NCBI GenBank assembly: GCA_965198995.1
Contig: CBDAQG010000002.1
Span: 2,418,001 to 2,482,000, forward strand
Reading direction: 5' to 3'
Origin: CAXMMR01 sp965198995
GTDB lineage: Bacteria; Pseudomonadota; Alphaproteobacteria; Acetobacterales; Acetobacteraceae
Length of the DNA stretch: 64,000 bases
A model generated the notes under the pieces. That model worked only from the letters and a program-made list of their open reading frames with translations. It was not told the origin of the DNA and ran no database searches. A program made the translations under genes and the position numbers. Shown one piece after another: positions 34,373-43,079 of this stretch. Every line of letters starts with the position of its first letter. The stretch's first letter is position 1.

Positions 34373-36466
34373 ATGGCCTCGTCCGGCGCAGATGGCTCCA
34401 GCCTCGCCGACCACCCGACGCTCGCGGCTCCGGACGATGATCCGCACCTGTGGCTGGAGTCGATCGACGGTGCCCAGGCGATCGCCTGGGCCGACGCGCA
34501 GTCGGCGGCGACGCTGGCGCGCTTTGCCGACGCGTCGTTCGCCGGCGAGCGCGACCGCCTGCACGCCTCGCTCGACCGTGCCGACCGTATTGCCTTTGTG
34601 ACGCGTCGCGGCGGCCGGCTCTATAATTTCTGGAAGGATGCGGCGAACCCGCGCGGAGTGTGGCGCCGCACCACGCTCGCGGCCTACCGCAGCGGCGCGC
34701 CCGAGTGGGAGCTGCTGCTCGACCTGGACGCGCTCGCCCGCGACGAGGGTGAGGATTGGGTCTGGCACGGCGCTGCGACGCTGCCGCCGGCGCATGGGCG
34801 GGCGCTGCTGGCGTTGTCGCGCGGCGGCGGCGACGCGGCGGTGCTGCGCGAGTTCGACCTCGCCCGGCGCGCCTTCGTTGAGGACGGCTTCCAGCTGCCA
34901 GAGTGCAAGGGCGGCGCCGACTGGCTCGACGCCGACACGCTGCTGCTCTCGGCGGCACTCGGCGCGGGCCTGTCGACCCGGGCGGGCTATGCGCGCACCG
35001 TGCGGCTGTGGCGGCGCGGCGAGCCGGTCGAGGCCGCCACGATCGTGTTCGAGATCCCCGCCGACAGCATGGCCGCCGCCGCCGAGGTCGACCGCACCGG
35101 CGCCGGCGAGCGGCTGTTCTTCGTCGAGCGGACCGGCTTCTTCGACGCAACGGTCCATCTCGGCGACCGCACCGGGCCGCGCCTCAGGCTCGACCTGCCG
35201 AGCGACGCGCGGGTCGACATCCAGGCCGGCTGGCTGGCGGTGAGCCCGCGCACCGAGTGGCGGGTGGCGGCGCAAACCTATGCGTCCGACAGCGTGCTCG
35301 GCATCGCGCTCGAGGCGTTCCTCGCCGGCGACCGCGGCTTCGCCGTGCTCTGGCGCCCTGGCGAGCGGCAGGCGCTGCAACGCCTGTTCTGGGTCGCCGG
35401 ACGCCTGGTGCTCTCGGTGCTCGATGCGCTCAGCCCGGCCTTCCCGGTGTTCACGCCTGGCCCGGCCGGCTGGACGACAGGCGCGCTCGGCGGGCTGCCG
35501 GCGCTCGGCGTCGTCGCCGCCTGGCCGTTCGACAGCCTGGCCGAGGAGAGCGCCGGCACGCTGCTGGTCAGCGCCGAGGACCCGATCACGCCCGCCACCC
35601 TGATGCTGCTCGAGCTCGACGCGCCTGCCGCCCCGGCGGTGCTGCGCCAGGCGCCGGGCCTGTTCGACAGCGCCGGCCTCGTCGTCAGCCGCCACCTGGC
35701 GCGCTCCGTCGACGGCGAGCGCATCCCCTACCTGCAGGTCGGCCCGGCCACGCAGACCGGCGAGGCGCCGGTGCACCTCACCGGCTATGGCGGCTTCGGC
35801 ATCGCCAGCCTGCCGTACTACCAGACGGTGCGCGGCCAGCTCTGGCTCGCCGAGGGCGGCACCGCGGTGGTCGCCAACATCCGTGGCGGCGGCGAGTTCG
35901 GCACCGCCTGGCACGAGGCCGGGCGCCGCGAAGGCAAGGCGCTGTCGCACGAGGACTTCGCCGCCGTCGCCGCCGACCTGGTGGCCCGCGGCGTCACCCG
36001 CCCCGGCCGCATTGCCGCCGAGGGCGGCTCCAATGGCGGGCTGCTGATCGCCAACATGCTGACCCGCTTTCCCGAGCGCTTCGGCGCGCTGTTCTGCACC
36101 ATCCCGCTGATCGACATGCGCCGCTACGCCAAGCTGCTGGCCGGGGCGAGCTGGATCGCCGAGTACGGCGACCCGGACGAGCCCGCCGACTGGTCGTTCC
36201 TGGGCGCGATCTCGGCCTACCACACCGCCACCGCGGGGCGCCCCTACCCGCCCATCCTGCTCGCCACCTCCCGCCGCGACGACCGCGTGCATCCGGGCCA
36301 CGCCCGCAAGATGGCGGCGAAGCTGCAAGCCCTCGGCTACCAGGCGTGGTTCTACGAAAACGCCGCCGGCGGCCACGGCTACGGCAAGGACAGCAGCCAG
36401 ATCGCCAGCTTCGCTGCGCTGGGCAACGCGTTCCTGCGGCGGTCGATCGGGTGGGAGAGGACGTAA
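34373..36466 (+). CDS. Prolyl oligopeptidase-family serine peptidase (S9A)
   Basis: A 697-residue cytoplasmic peptidase with no signal peptide. The N-terminal beta-propeller region (about 15-430) starts DDPHLWLESIDGAQAIAWADA, the usual S9A opening. The catalytic domain contains TGYGGFGIASLPYY, VVANIRGGGEFGTAWH, the nucleophile EGGSNGGLLIAN (Ser near 560), the acid in TSRRDDRVHPGHA and the base in GGHGYGKD. The triad is intact. It cleaves short peptides, by family after proline. The stop codon TAA is supplied by the following repeat module. The physiological substrate is unknown. Confidence 0.94.
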   Translation: MASSGADGSSLADHPTLAAPDDDPHLWLESIDGAQAIAWADAQSAATLARFADASFAGERDRLHASLDRADRIAFVTRRGGRLYNFWKDAANPRGVWRRTTLAAYRSGAPEWELLLDLDALARDEGEDWVWHGAATLPPAHGRALLALSRGGGDAAVLREFDLARRAFVEDGFQLPECKGGADWLDADTLLLSAALGAGLSTRAGYARTVRLWRRGEPVEAATIVFEIPADSMAAAAEVDRTGAGERLFFVERTGFFDATVHLGDRTGPRLRLDLPSDARVDIQAGWLAVSPRTEWRVAAQTYASDSVLGIALEAFLAGDRGFAVLWRPGERQALQRLFWVAGRLVLSVLDALSPAFPVFTPGPAGWTTGALGGLPALGVVAAWPFDSLAEESAGTLLVSAEDPITPATLMLLELDAPAAPAVLRQAPGLFDSAGLVVSRHLARSVDGERIPYLQVGPATQTGEAPVHLTGYGGFGIASLPYYQTVRGQLWLAEGGTAVVANIRGGGEFGTAWHEAGRREGKALSHEDFAAVAADLVARGVTRPGRIAAEGGSNGGLLIANMLTRFPERFGALFCTIPLIDMRRYAKLLAGASWIAEYGDPDEPADWSFLGAISAYHTATAGRPYPPILLATSRRDDRVHPGHARKMAAKLQALGYQAWFYENAAGGHGYGKDSSQIASFAALGNAFLRRSIGWERT

Positions 36467-36672
36467 GGCCAGGGGCTTTGCCCCTGGACCCCATTGAAGG
36501 CGGAGCCTTTAAAATCCGCTTTTTATCCATGGCTCCCTCGCGAGGTTGGTGGCGTCGGGAGCAGGACTGAATGGCTTCGCCAAGCAGGGAAGAGCCCGGC
36601 TAGGCCCCCAAGGAATGGGGTCTGGGGCCCGCGGCCCCAGCGGCGTCCAGAGGCAGAGCCTCTGGCCTTCCC
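36464..36672. repeat. Palindromic spacer repeat, full-length composite copy overlapping two genes
   Basis: Its TAA ends the prolyl oligopeptidase. It carries CCAGGGGC/GCCCCTGG, AAGGC/GCCTTTAAAATCC, the core TGAATGGCTTCGCCAAGCAGGGAAGAGCCC, GGGGCC/GGCCCC and CCAGAGGC/GCCTCTGGCC. The reverse-strand giant gene reads into its right part and takes its last residues from it. Confidence 0.9.
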
Positions 36673-39600
36673 TGCCTCGCCTTGCCGTGCCCCACCACCT
36701 CCCGCAGCGCCCTGACCACCGTCGCCTCGCCATGCCGTCGCCGGATCATCGCCAGCCCGCTGCGCGAGACCGCCGCGTGTGCGCCGGCGTCGCGGTCCAG
36801 CCGGCAGATCAGGGCGGCGATCGCCTCCGGCGTGTCAGCGACCAGGCCCTGCAGGGGGGGTGGCAGGTCGAGCCCCTCGGCGGCGAGGCTGGTCATGACG
36901 CAGGGCGTGCCGGCGGCCAGGCTGTCGAGCACCTTGCCCTTCACTCCGGCGCCGAAGCGCAGCGGCGCGACGGTGAGCCGGGTGCGGCCGAGCAGCGCCG
37001 GCAGGTCGGCGACCTGGCCGAGCGCGGTGACGCCGCGGCCGGCGAGGGCCTGGATCGAGGCAGGCATGTCGCTGCCCACGAGGGTGCAGGCAAGGCCCGG
37101 CGTCTCGCGCCAGACCAGCGGCATGATCGCCTCGACCAGCCAGCGCGCCGCGTCGCAGTTCGGCGCGTGGCCGTAGCCGCCGACGAACACCACGCCCTCG
37201 CGCGGCGCGAACGGCGCCGGCGGCCGGAGCCGCACCGCCCATGGCACCCGGTGCACCCGCGCCTCCGGCACCGCCTGGCGCAGCAGCGCCGCCTCGTGCG
37301 CGGAGTGGGTGATGACGGCGTCGGCCGACCAGGCGGCGACGCACTCGGCGAGCTTGGCGCGCCGGGCGGCGGCCAGCAGCTCCGGCCGGCCCTCGGCCAC
37401 CGCCTGGCGCTCCAGCCGCAGGTGGTGCAGGTCGGCGACGCTGTAGACGATGCGCGCGCCCGGCATGTGCTGGCGCGCGAGTGCGAGGTAGCGCGCGGCG
37501 GAGGCGGCGCGGTGCAGGTAGACCAGCGTGACCGTGCCGGCGCTGCGGCGCAGCACCTCCTCCACCGAGGCCGGCTCGGCGTCGCCGCCGCACCAGGCGA
37601 TGCCGTTCGCCTCCAGCGTCGCCCGTTCCGCGGCGTTCGGGGGCGCGGCGGCGGCGATGCCGACGGCGTAGCCGAGCCGCCGCAGCGCCCGGGCATGGGA
37701 GAGCAGCGCGGCGGAGGCGGCGTCACGGCCGGGGTCGGGCAGCGTCTCGTCGATGAGCAGGGCGCGTGGGAGGCTGGGCGGGTGGCCAGACGGGCGGCCG
37801 GACGGGCGCCCAGTTGGGCGGCCAGTTGGGTGCCCAGTCGGGTGCCCAGTCGGGTGCCCAGTTGGGCGCATGGCCGGGCGGGCGGCCTCGGCGAGGCTGC
37901 GGCGCAGCTGCTCGGCCTGCGCCTCGATGAAGTGCAGCGCGCGCCGCCGGTCCGCCGCCGCGTCCAGGGCGGCAACCGCCTGGGCGACCGCCTGCTGCAG
38001 CGCGGCGTCGAAGCTGCTCACCGGCTCGATCACCATCGGCGAGCCGGGCAGCGCCGCGCCGTCCGCCTCGCGGCGAACCTCGATCACGTGGCGAGCCAGC
38101 GGCGACAGCCCGCCGGGGATGGCCAGATCGAAGGCGCAGCGCCCGGTGCCGCCGATGCCGCGGGCGGCGAGGTCCGGCCGCGGCGCGTTCGCCAGCACCC
38201 GCGCGATCGGCGCGCCATTGTCGAGCACCTGCAGCGCCGCCGCACCGGCAGCATCGCCCAGCGCCCAGCCGCTGATCCGCTCGCGCGTCGCGACGTCGAG
38301 CCGGCCGCGCCCGAGGCCAGCCGGCGGCGCGAGCGACGGCGACATGATGACCCGCGTCGGCTCGATCACCCAGGGCGAGCCGGGCAGCTCGCTGCCATCG
38401 ACGCGCCGCACCCGCACGCTGTGGCGCTCGAACGGCGCCAGGCCGCCCGGAATGACCAGCTCGAAAGCGTGCCGGCCGTCGCCGATGCCGGCCGCCTCGA
38501 GGTCGGCGCGGTGCTGCCCGGCGAGCAGCCCGCAGAGCACGACGTCGTTGTCGAGCACGAGCAGCCGCGTCGGCGCCGTGCCGCCATCCCAGGCCCAGCC
38601 GCAGACGCGGTCGCGCCCGACATGATCGAGCTGCCCACGCGGCGGCGCCGGCGGGGTATGGGGCGGCGGCACCCGCGGCCGCCAGCGCGCGGCGATCGCC
38701 TGGCGCACCGCTTCGAGCTCGGGCCCGCTCTCGACCCGCCGGGCGCAGTAGCGCGCCGGCTCGTCGGCGGCGTTCGGGTAGAGGCGGCGATACTCGGCCG
38801 CATTGTGAAACATCGCCCGGCTGTCGTCGTCGACAAAGGTTTCGGAGGCCGCGCCCTCGGCCAGGATCACGTCGTGCGTGTCGAGCTCGACATGGACGTA
38901 GTCGACGCTCTCGGCGGCCTCCGTCTGGACGATCGAGATGCCGTTCACCAGCGCGGCGGCGGGGATCAGCACGCCGTCGAGGAACATCGCATGCAGCGGC
39001 GAGACCCGGCAGTCGCGCCGCGGCACGCCGTCGGCCAGCGCGCCGGCGCGGATCAGCACCGGCAGCACGTCGCGGTTGCCGGCGGCGGCGCGCTTGGAGT
39101 AGCTGCGGCGGCCGATCCAGCGGATCGGCCGCGCCGCGCCGCTCCGGGTGACCACCGTCTGGCCGATGCTGAGCGCCTCGACCGCCACCTCACCGCTCTC
39201 GGTCAGGATCAGCGTGCCCGGGCAGTAGCACGGCGTGCCGGCCTCGACGGTCACGTCGGTGCCGCCATCCCGCGCCGCGCCAAGGTGGAAGAACTCGCCG
39301 GCGAACGGGTCGCCGAGCCGCAGGGTGGCCTGCTGGGCGCCGCTGGCGAGCTGCAGCAGCCCGCCCGCGAACCCCTTGCTCACCGCGCCGGACCCCGCCA
39401 GCCCGACCAGCTCGATCGTGGCGCCCGGCGCGGCGTCGATCAGCGGGCCGGTGTAGGCGCGTCCGGTGCCGCTGCCGAACGCCGCCGGGTTGTCAAGCAC
39501 CAGCGTGGCGCCGGCGGCGAGCGCGATCTGCGAGGCCACCGCGTCGTCGGTGCCGACCGCGAGCCGCGCCCCGGACGCCACCGCGACGACGCCGCTGCTC

Positions 39601-41225
39601 GCCGCGACGACCGCACCGAGCGACAGCGCCCCGGCCACGCTCAGCGTGCCGAGCACCGCGACCACCGCCACCGACCCGGTGGCGCTCGCAGTGGCGCCGG
39701 TGTCGACCTGCACCCCGTCGATGCCGCTGAAGCCGAAGCCGCCGGCCGCGTCCGCCAGCCGGCCGGCATCCGCGGCCAGCCCGCTCAGCGTCGCCGCGAC
39801 GTCGTCGGCGAGCTCCAGCACGGTGCTGCTGCCGGCCCCGTCATCGCCGACGACGTCGCCCTGGAGCTCGCCGCCGACGGCGAGCACCAGCCGCTCCGCC
39901 CCGGCGCCGAACTGCACCGCGACGCCGTCGCTGCCGGCGGTGCTGCTGATCAGCCCGGCATCGCTCACCCGCCCGACCCCGTCGGCGGCCACCAGCACGC
40001 CGACCGCGCCGCTGATCGTGCCGGCATTGCTGATCGTGCCGTCGCCGTCGACCAGCCGCACCCCCGCCGCTCCGCCGTCGATCGCAGCGCCGGCCAGGTT
40101 CTGCACCGTGCCGCCGCCGAACAGCGCCACGCCGGAGTTGCCGGCGGTGATCAGGCCGGCGTTCGAGACGCTCGCCGCGTTGAGCGAGCTGATGGCGAAG
40201 TCGCTCGCCGCGACGCTGCCGGTCGCCGCGACCACGACGCTGCCGCTGCCGAGCGCGATGCCGGTCGCCAGGCCCGCGCTGCCGCCGCCGCCGACGATCA
40301 CCCCGGCATCGACCACCTCGCCCTGCCCGGCGAGCGCGATCGCCTCCTGGCTGCCGAGCAGGGTGCCGCCCAGGTCGTTGGTGACCGTGCCGTTGGTCAG
40401 CGCGGCGCCGATGTCGACATGGCCGCCTATGGTGCCGTCGTTGGTGATCGCGGTGGCCGTCGCGGTGCCCGCCACCTCCACGCCGACGCTGACGACGTTT
40501 GCCAGGGTGTCGCCGTCGATCACCGCCGCATGGTCGCTGGCCGAGCCGTTGGCGACGGTGCCGTCGCTGATCACGAGGCCGAACTGGTCGCCGCCGAGCA
40601 GCGTGCCGAGGTTGCTGACCGTCGCCAGCCCGCCGACGTCGGCCGCCCCGCTCGAGCCGCTGATCACGCCGGTCGCGCCGTTGCTCAGCGTGCCGCCGGC
40701 GAGATAGGCGCCGTAGCCGCTCGTCGCCGATGCGGCGGCGATGCTGCCGGCATTGACGAGGGTGCCGGCGCCGGAGACGAACAGCCCGAACTGGTCGCCG
40801 CCGATCCGCCCCGCATTGTTGATCGTGCCGGCGAAGACCAGCACGCCGATTGAGCCCGCCGACGGGTCGACGATGCTGCCGGCATTGTCGATCGCGACGG
40901 TCGCCGTCTCGTCGCCCTGCACCGAGCCGACGATGGCGCCGCCCACCGCGGTCGCCAGCATGCCCTCGAGCAACACCTGCCCGGCCAGCGTGCCGGCCAC
41001 GCTCAGCGGGCTGACGGTTTCGAAGTCGGCGACCGTCGCCACCCCCGGGCCGCCCAGCGTCAGGCTCGATCCCGATGGCAGCGACAGCGCCGCGCTGGCC
41101 AGCGTCACCCCGGTGGACAGGGTGATCGCGTAGGCGGTGTTCGGCGCGGCGTCAGTGCCGTAGGAGAGATCCTCCAGCGCCGTGGTCAGCTCGGCCCCGG
41201 TGGCGACGGTGAACGTCGTGGTCAT
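36600..41225 (-). CDS. Giant multidomain protein: repetitive passenger, Hint domain, duplicated modules and glycosyltransferase
   Basis: A single 1541-codon frame. Residues 1-650 are Gly/Ala/Thr-rich with many degenerate ITNDGTI/VSNAGTI-like units, resembling adhesin or autotransporter passengers. A Hint (hedgehog/intein) domain starts at Cys666 (CYCPGTLILTESGEVAVEAL) and runs past RPIRWIGRRSYSK and CRVSPLHAMFLDGVLIPAA. Two related modules of about 110 residues, each with R-x-x-x-GWA (about 876 and 985), follow. A helical stretch, a Pro-Thr-Gly-His/Arg tandem tract (about 1121-1148) and a GT4-like glycosyltransferase (about 1152-1515, with PLRFGAGVKGKVLDSLAAG) complete it. The last 25 or so residues come from a spacer repeat. 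No classic signal peptide is seen. GGGAG lies ten bases before the ATG. How the passenger leaves the cell is unknown. Confidence 0.85.
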   Translation of the reverse strand: MTTTFTVATGAELTTALEDLSYGTDAAPNTAYAITLSTGVTLASAALSLPSGSSLTLGGPGVATVADFETVSPLSVAGTLAGQVLLEGMLATAVGGAIVGSVQGDETATVAIDNAGSIVDPSAGSIGVLVFAGTINNAGRIGGDQFGLFVSGAGTLVNAGSIAAASATSGYGAYLAGGTLSNGATGVISGSSGAADVGGLATVSNLGTLLGGDQFGLVISDGTVANGSASDHAAVIDGDTLANVVSVGVEVAGTATATAITNDGTIGGHVDIGAALTNGTVTNDLGGTLLGSQEAIALAGQGEVVDAGVIVGGGGSAGLATGIALGSGSVVVAATGSVAASDFAISSLNAASVSNAGLITAGNSGVALFGGGTVQNLAGAAIDGGAAGVRLVDGDGTISNAGTISGAVGVLVAADGVGRVSDAGLISSTAGSDGVAVQFGAGAERLVLAVGGELQGDVVGDDGAGSSTVLELADDVAATLSGLAADAGRLADAAGGFGFSGIDGVQVDTGATASATGSVAVVAVLGTLSVAGALSLGAVVAASSGVVAVASGARLAVGTDDAVASQIALAAGATLVLDNPAAFGSGTGRAYTGPLIDAAPGATIELVGLAGSGAVSKGFAGGLLQLASGAQQATLRLGDPFAGEFFHLGAARDGGTDVTVEAGTPCYCPGTLILTESGEVAVEALSIGQTVVTRSGAARPIRWIGRRSYSKRAAAGNRDVLPVLIRAGALADGVPRRDCRVSPLHAMFLDGVLIPAAALVNGISIVQTEAAESVDYVHVELDTHDVILAEGAASETFVDDDSRAMFHNAAEYRRLYPNAADEPARYCARRVESGPELEAVRQAIAARWRPRVPPPHTPPAPPRGQLDHVGRDRVCGWAWDGGTAPTRLLVLDNDVVLCGLLAGQHRADLEAAGIGDGRHAFELVIPGGLAPFERHSVRVRRVDGSELPGSPWVIEPTRVIMSPSLAPPAGLGRGRLDVATRERISGWALGDAAGAAALQVLDNGAPIARVLANAPRPDLAARGIGGTGRCAFDLAIPGGLSPLARHVIEVRREADGAALPGSPMVIEPVSSFDAALQQAVAQAVAALDAAADRRRALHFIEAQAEQLRRSLAEAARPAMRPTGHPTGHPTGHPTGRPTGRPSGRPSGHPPSLPRALLIDETLPDPGRDAASAALLSHARALRRLGYAVGIAAAAPPNAAERATLEANGIAWCGGDAEPASVEEVLRRSAGTVTLVYLHRAASAARYLALARQHMPGARIVYSVADLHHLRLERQAVAEGRPELLAAARRAKLAECVAAWSADAVITHSAHEAALLRQAVPEARVHRVPWAVRLRPPAPFAPREGVVFVGGYGHAPNCDAARWLVEAIMPLVWRETPGLACTLVGSDMPASIQALAGRGVTALGQVADLPALLGRTRLTVAPLRFGAGVKGKVLDSLAAGTPCVMTSLAAEGLDLPPPLQGLVADTPEAIAALICRLDRDAGAHAAVSRSGLAMIRRRHGEATVVRALREVVGHGKARQGRPEALPLDAAGAAGPRPHSLGA
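37779..37862 (-). repeat. In-frame 12-bp tandem repeat inside the giant gene (7 units)
   Basis: Seven consecutive 12-bp units of the type YGGGYGSCCAGT encode Pro-Thr/Ser-Gly-His/Arg repeats between the helical stretch and the glycosyltransferase domain. The three units nearest 37862 are almost identical, which suggests recent expansion. Confidence 0.92.
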
Positions 41226-41334
41226 GCGGCGAAGGCTCCCAATGCCGCTCGCCGTCGACGTGCATCAGTCGCGATCAGCTCGCGCAATGATGCACGATGT
41301 CACGCCAAGTTGACCAGTACCCACCTCACCAAGG

Positions 41335-41508
41335 TCAGTCGTGGTTGGAGGCGTCCTCCTCCAGGTCGTGCAGCACCTCCTCGGGCGCCGTCTTGTCCAG
41401 CGTCTTGGCCTGCTCGACCAGCGCGTCCGCGGCGGCCTGGTCGCCCTGCTTCAGCTTGTCCAGCGCCTCCTCGGTGAGGTCCAGCGCCTGCTCGTGCTTG
41501 TCCGACAT
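41335..41508 (-). CDS. Nested small acidic protein with its own ribosome binding site (57 aa)
   Basis: Within the longer frame, ATG 41508 is preceded by GGAGG seven bases upstream, an excellent ribosome site. The 57-residue product MSDKHEQALDLTEEALDKL...EDASNHD is acidic, helical and self-contained, like stand-alone homologues I associate with related genomes. The frame upstream has no stop before joining the preceding gene. Either the two genes are read independently and the missing stop is recent, or the internal start is used in addition to the fusion. Confidence 0.55.
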   Translation of the reverse strand: MSDKHEQALDLTEEALDKLKQGDQAAADALVEQAKTLDKTAPEEVLHDLEEDASNHD

Positions 41509-41883
41509 CGTCGTGCCTCCGTCTGAGAGGAGGGTGAAGGCGTCACCGAGCCCAGGGTTGCCCGCCGTCTCGCCCGGCAACGCTGCAAACCAGGCGGCAT
41601 AAGGGGTGTTGCCCGCCAAATGGCGGTTGTAGTCGGGCGCGCCATCGTCCCACCATGCCGGCCCGCGCTCGCCGAGCCCGCGCTTGGCCAAATCCACCTC
41701 GGCACGTGCCGCAGCGATCGCCGCCGCGTCACCCCGGCGCAGCCCGTCGCGCTTCGCCCGGCGCGCGGCCATCAGCGCCGACACCAGACGGTGCCGCTCC
41801 ACCGGATCGAGGCCGGGGTTGGCGCAGCGCCATAGTCGGCCGCGCACGACGAAGTAGCGGCGGTCGGGCGTTTGGGGGTTCAT
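41335..41883 (-). CDS. Two conserved small proteins joined in one frame (182 aa)
   Basis: The first part (residues 1-about 100) reads MNPQTPDRRYFVVRGRLWRC, then RHRLVSALMAARRAKRD and GERGPAWWDDGAPDYNRHLA. As I recall it, this is a small conserved protein of alphaproteobacteria with unknown function. The last 57 residues (MSDKHEQALDLTEEALDKL onward) resemble a separate small acidic helical protein. No stop separates them, so a fusion product is possible. The second part keeps its own ribosome site, so both a long and a short product may be made. The start is ATG 41883 (TTG 41892 possible). An A/T-rich spacer repeat lies directly upstream. Confidence 0.65.
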   Translation of the reverse strand: MNPQTPDRRYFVVRGRLWRCANPGLDPVERHRLVSALMAARRAKRDGLRRGDAAAIAAARAEVDLAKRGLGERGPAWWDDGAPDYNRHLAGNTPYAAWFAALPGETAGNPGLGDAFTLLSDGGTTMSDKHEQALDLTEEALDKLKQGDQAAADALVEQAKTLDKTAPEEVLHDLEEDASNHD

Positions 41884-41894
41884 CGAAAGCAAGC

Positions 41895-41989
41895 GGTCCT
41901 TTTTTGAAAAAAAGGACCAAAAAACTTTTGCCCGTTGAAGGCGCGACAGCGCGATAAAAGTTTTTTGCTTCTTTTTTTCAAAAAAGAAG
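41895..41989. repeat. A/T-rich three-stem spacer repeat, copy 2
   Basis: Hairpin one is 41895-41918 (GGTCCTTTTTT with AAAAAAGGACC), hairpin two is about 41968-41989 (CTTC...GAAG around a T/A run), and AAAACTTTTG pairs with ATAAAAGTTTT. It has the same architecture as 23805-23915 with compensatory arm changes. Confidence 0.85.
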
Positions 41990-42000
41990 ATCCTTGCTTT

Positions 42001-43056
42001 CTAAGTCCAGTAAAGCTGCCGCGCCGCCGGCAGATGCCGCACCAGCGAGCCCTCGATGGCGTGCCGCATCTCGCCCATCTGCTCCTTCGGAAACACGTAT
42101 TTCTGCGAGCCGAACTTGGTCAGCTTACGCGCCCGCTTCGCCTCGTCCATCTCCAGCGCGCTGCCGGGATACCAGCCCTGCAGCACCGTCTTCGACTTCG
42201 GCGTGAAGCGGTGCGTGATCAGCTCCGCCGTCAGGTCGAGCCCCGGCACGTCGTGCAGCGACGCCGCGATGGCGCCGAACAGGTGGTCGTAGGCGTCACT
42301 CCAGTCCGCCAGCCGCAGGATCGGCGCCACCGTCAGCCCCACCGGGTAGCCCGCCTCGGCCACCGCCCGCAGCGCCGCCAGACGCGCCATCATCCGCGGT
42401 GCGCCGCCCTCATGGCGCTCCGCCGCCGCGGCGTTGACCGAGAAGCGGATGCGCGTGCGGCGGTTATGGCGCAAGCCGAGCAGCGGCCCGACGGCGTCGA
42501 ACTTGGTGGTGAAGCGCAGCTGCACCGGCGCCTCCCAGGCGCCGAAATGGCTGATGCAGGCGGCCAGATGCCCGGTCAGATGCTCGATCGCCAGCGGGTC
42601 GGTGTAGCACGAGCACTCGAACGTCGTGCCCTCCGCCGCCCGATCGGTCGACAGCGAGGTGATCCGCCCCTGCCCCACCGCCGGCGGCAGCTCGGCCAGG
42701 ATCTCCGGCAGATTGGCATAGGCGCGCACGATCGGTGGCCCGGCCAACGAGCCGGCCAGGTAGCAGTAGCTGCAATGCGCCGGGCAACCCTCGGCCAGGT
42801 CGAAGCGGAAATCGGCACTCGGCGGGATCGGCTGCAGCCGCCGGCGGCTCGGGCTCGCGCACACCACCGCGAGCGTCGTCTTGGCGTCGCGATAGGCCGC
42901 CGGCAACCCGGTCAGCCGATCCGCCCCCAACCTGACGACCGCCGCGCCCAGCGCCGCCGCCCGATCCACCATCGCCTGCCCCGCCGGCCAAGCCAGGGCG
43001 GAGGGCGTAACGAGAACACGCTTGGGGATCCAGGGACGAGTGGCCATGGGTTTCAT
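42001..43056 (-). CDS. Radical SAM protein of the spore photoproduct lyase family
   Basis: A 351-residue radical SAM enzyme. EGCPAHCSYCYLAGSLAGPP (Cys91, 95, 98) gives the CX3CX2C cluster motif, as in SplB. FECSCYTDPLAIEHLTG corresponds to the SplB segment that carries the hydrogen-donor cysteine, here with two candidate cysteines. The C-terminus has ELITHRFTPKSKTVL and KKY/QKYVFPKEQM-type residues. By family it would repair thymine dimer lesions with a 5'-deoxyadenosyl radical. Its presence in a presumed non-sporulating alphaproteobacterium suggests a related lesion. ATG 43056 or 43047 is the start; neither has a strong ribosome site. Confidence 0.85.
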   Translation of the reverse strand: MKPMATRPWIPKRVLVTPSALAWPAGQAMVDRAAALGAAVVRLGADRLTGLPAAYRDAKTTLAVVCASPSRRRLQPIPPSADFRFDLAEGCPAHCSYCYLAGSLAGPPIVRAYANLPEILAELPPAVGQGRITSLSTDRAAEGTTFECSCYTDPLAIEHLTGHLAACISHFGAWEAPVQLRFTTKFDAVGPLLGLRHNRRTRIRFSVNAAAAERHEGGAPRMMARLAALRAVAEAGYPVGLTVAPILRLADWSDAYDHLFGAIAASLHDVPGLDLTAELITHRFTPKSKTVLQGWYPGSALEMDEAKRARKLTKFGSQKYVFPKEQMGEMRHAIEGSLVRHLPAARQLYWT

Positions 43057-43079
43057 GTCGGGGGTCAGCGAGGGCAGGC

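Noticed and set aside
36546..40853. 1435-codon forward frame opposite the giant gene
   Set aside because: Very long, but without any domain and with antisense-type composition. The reverse frame contains Hint and glycosyltransferase motifs.
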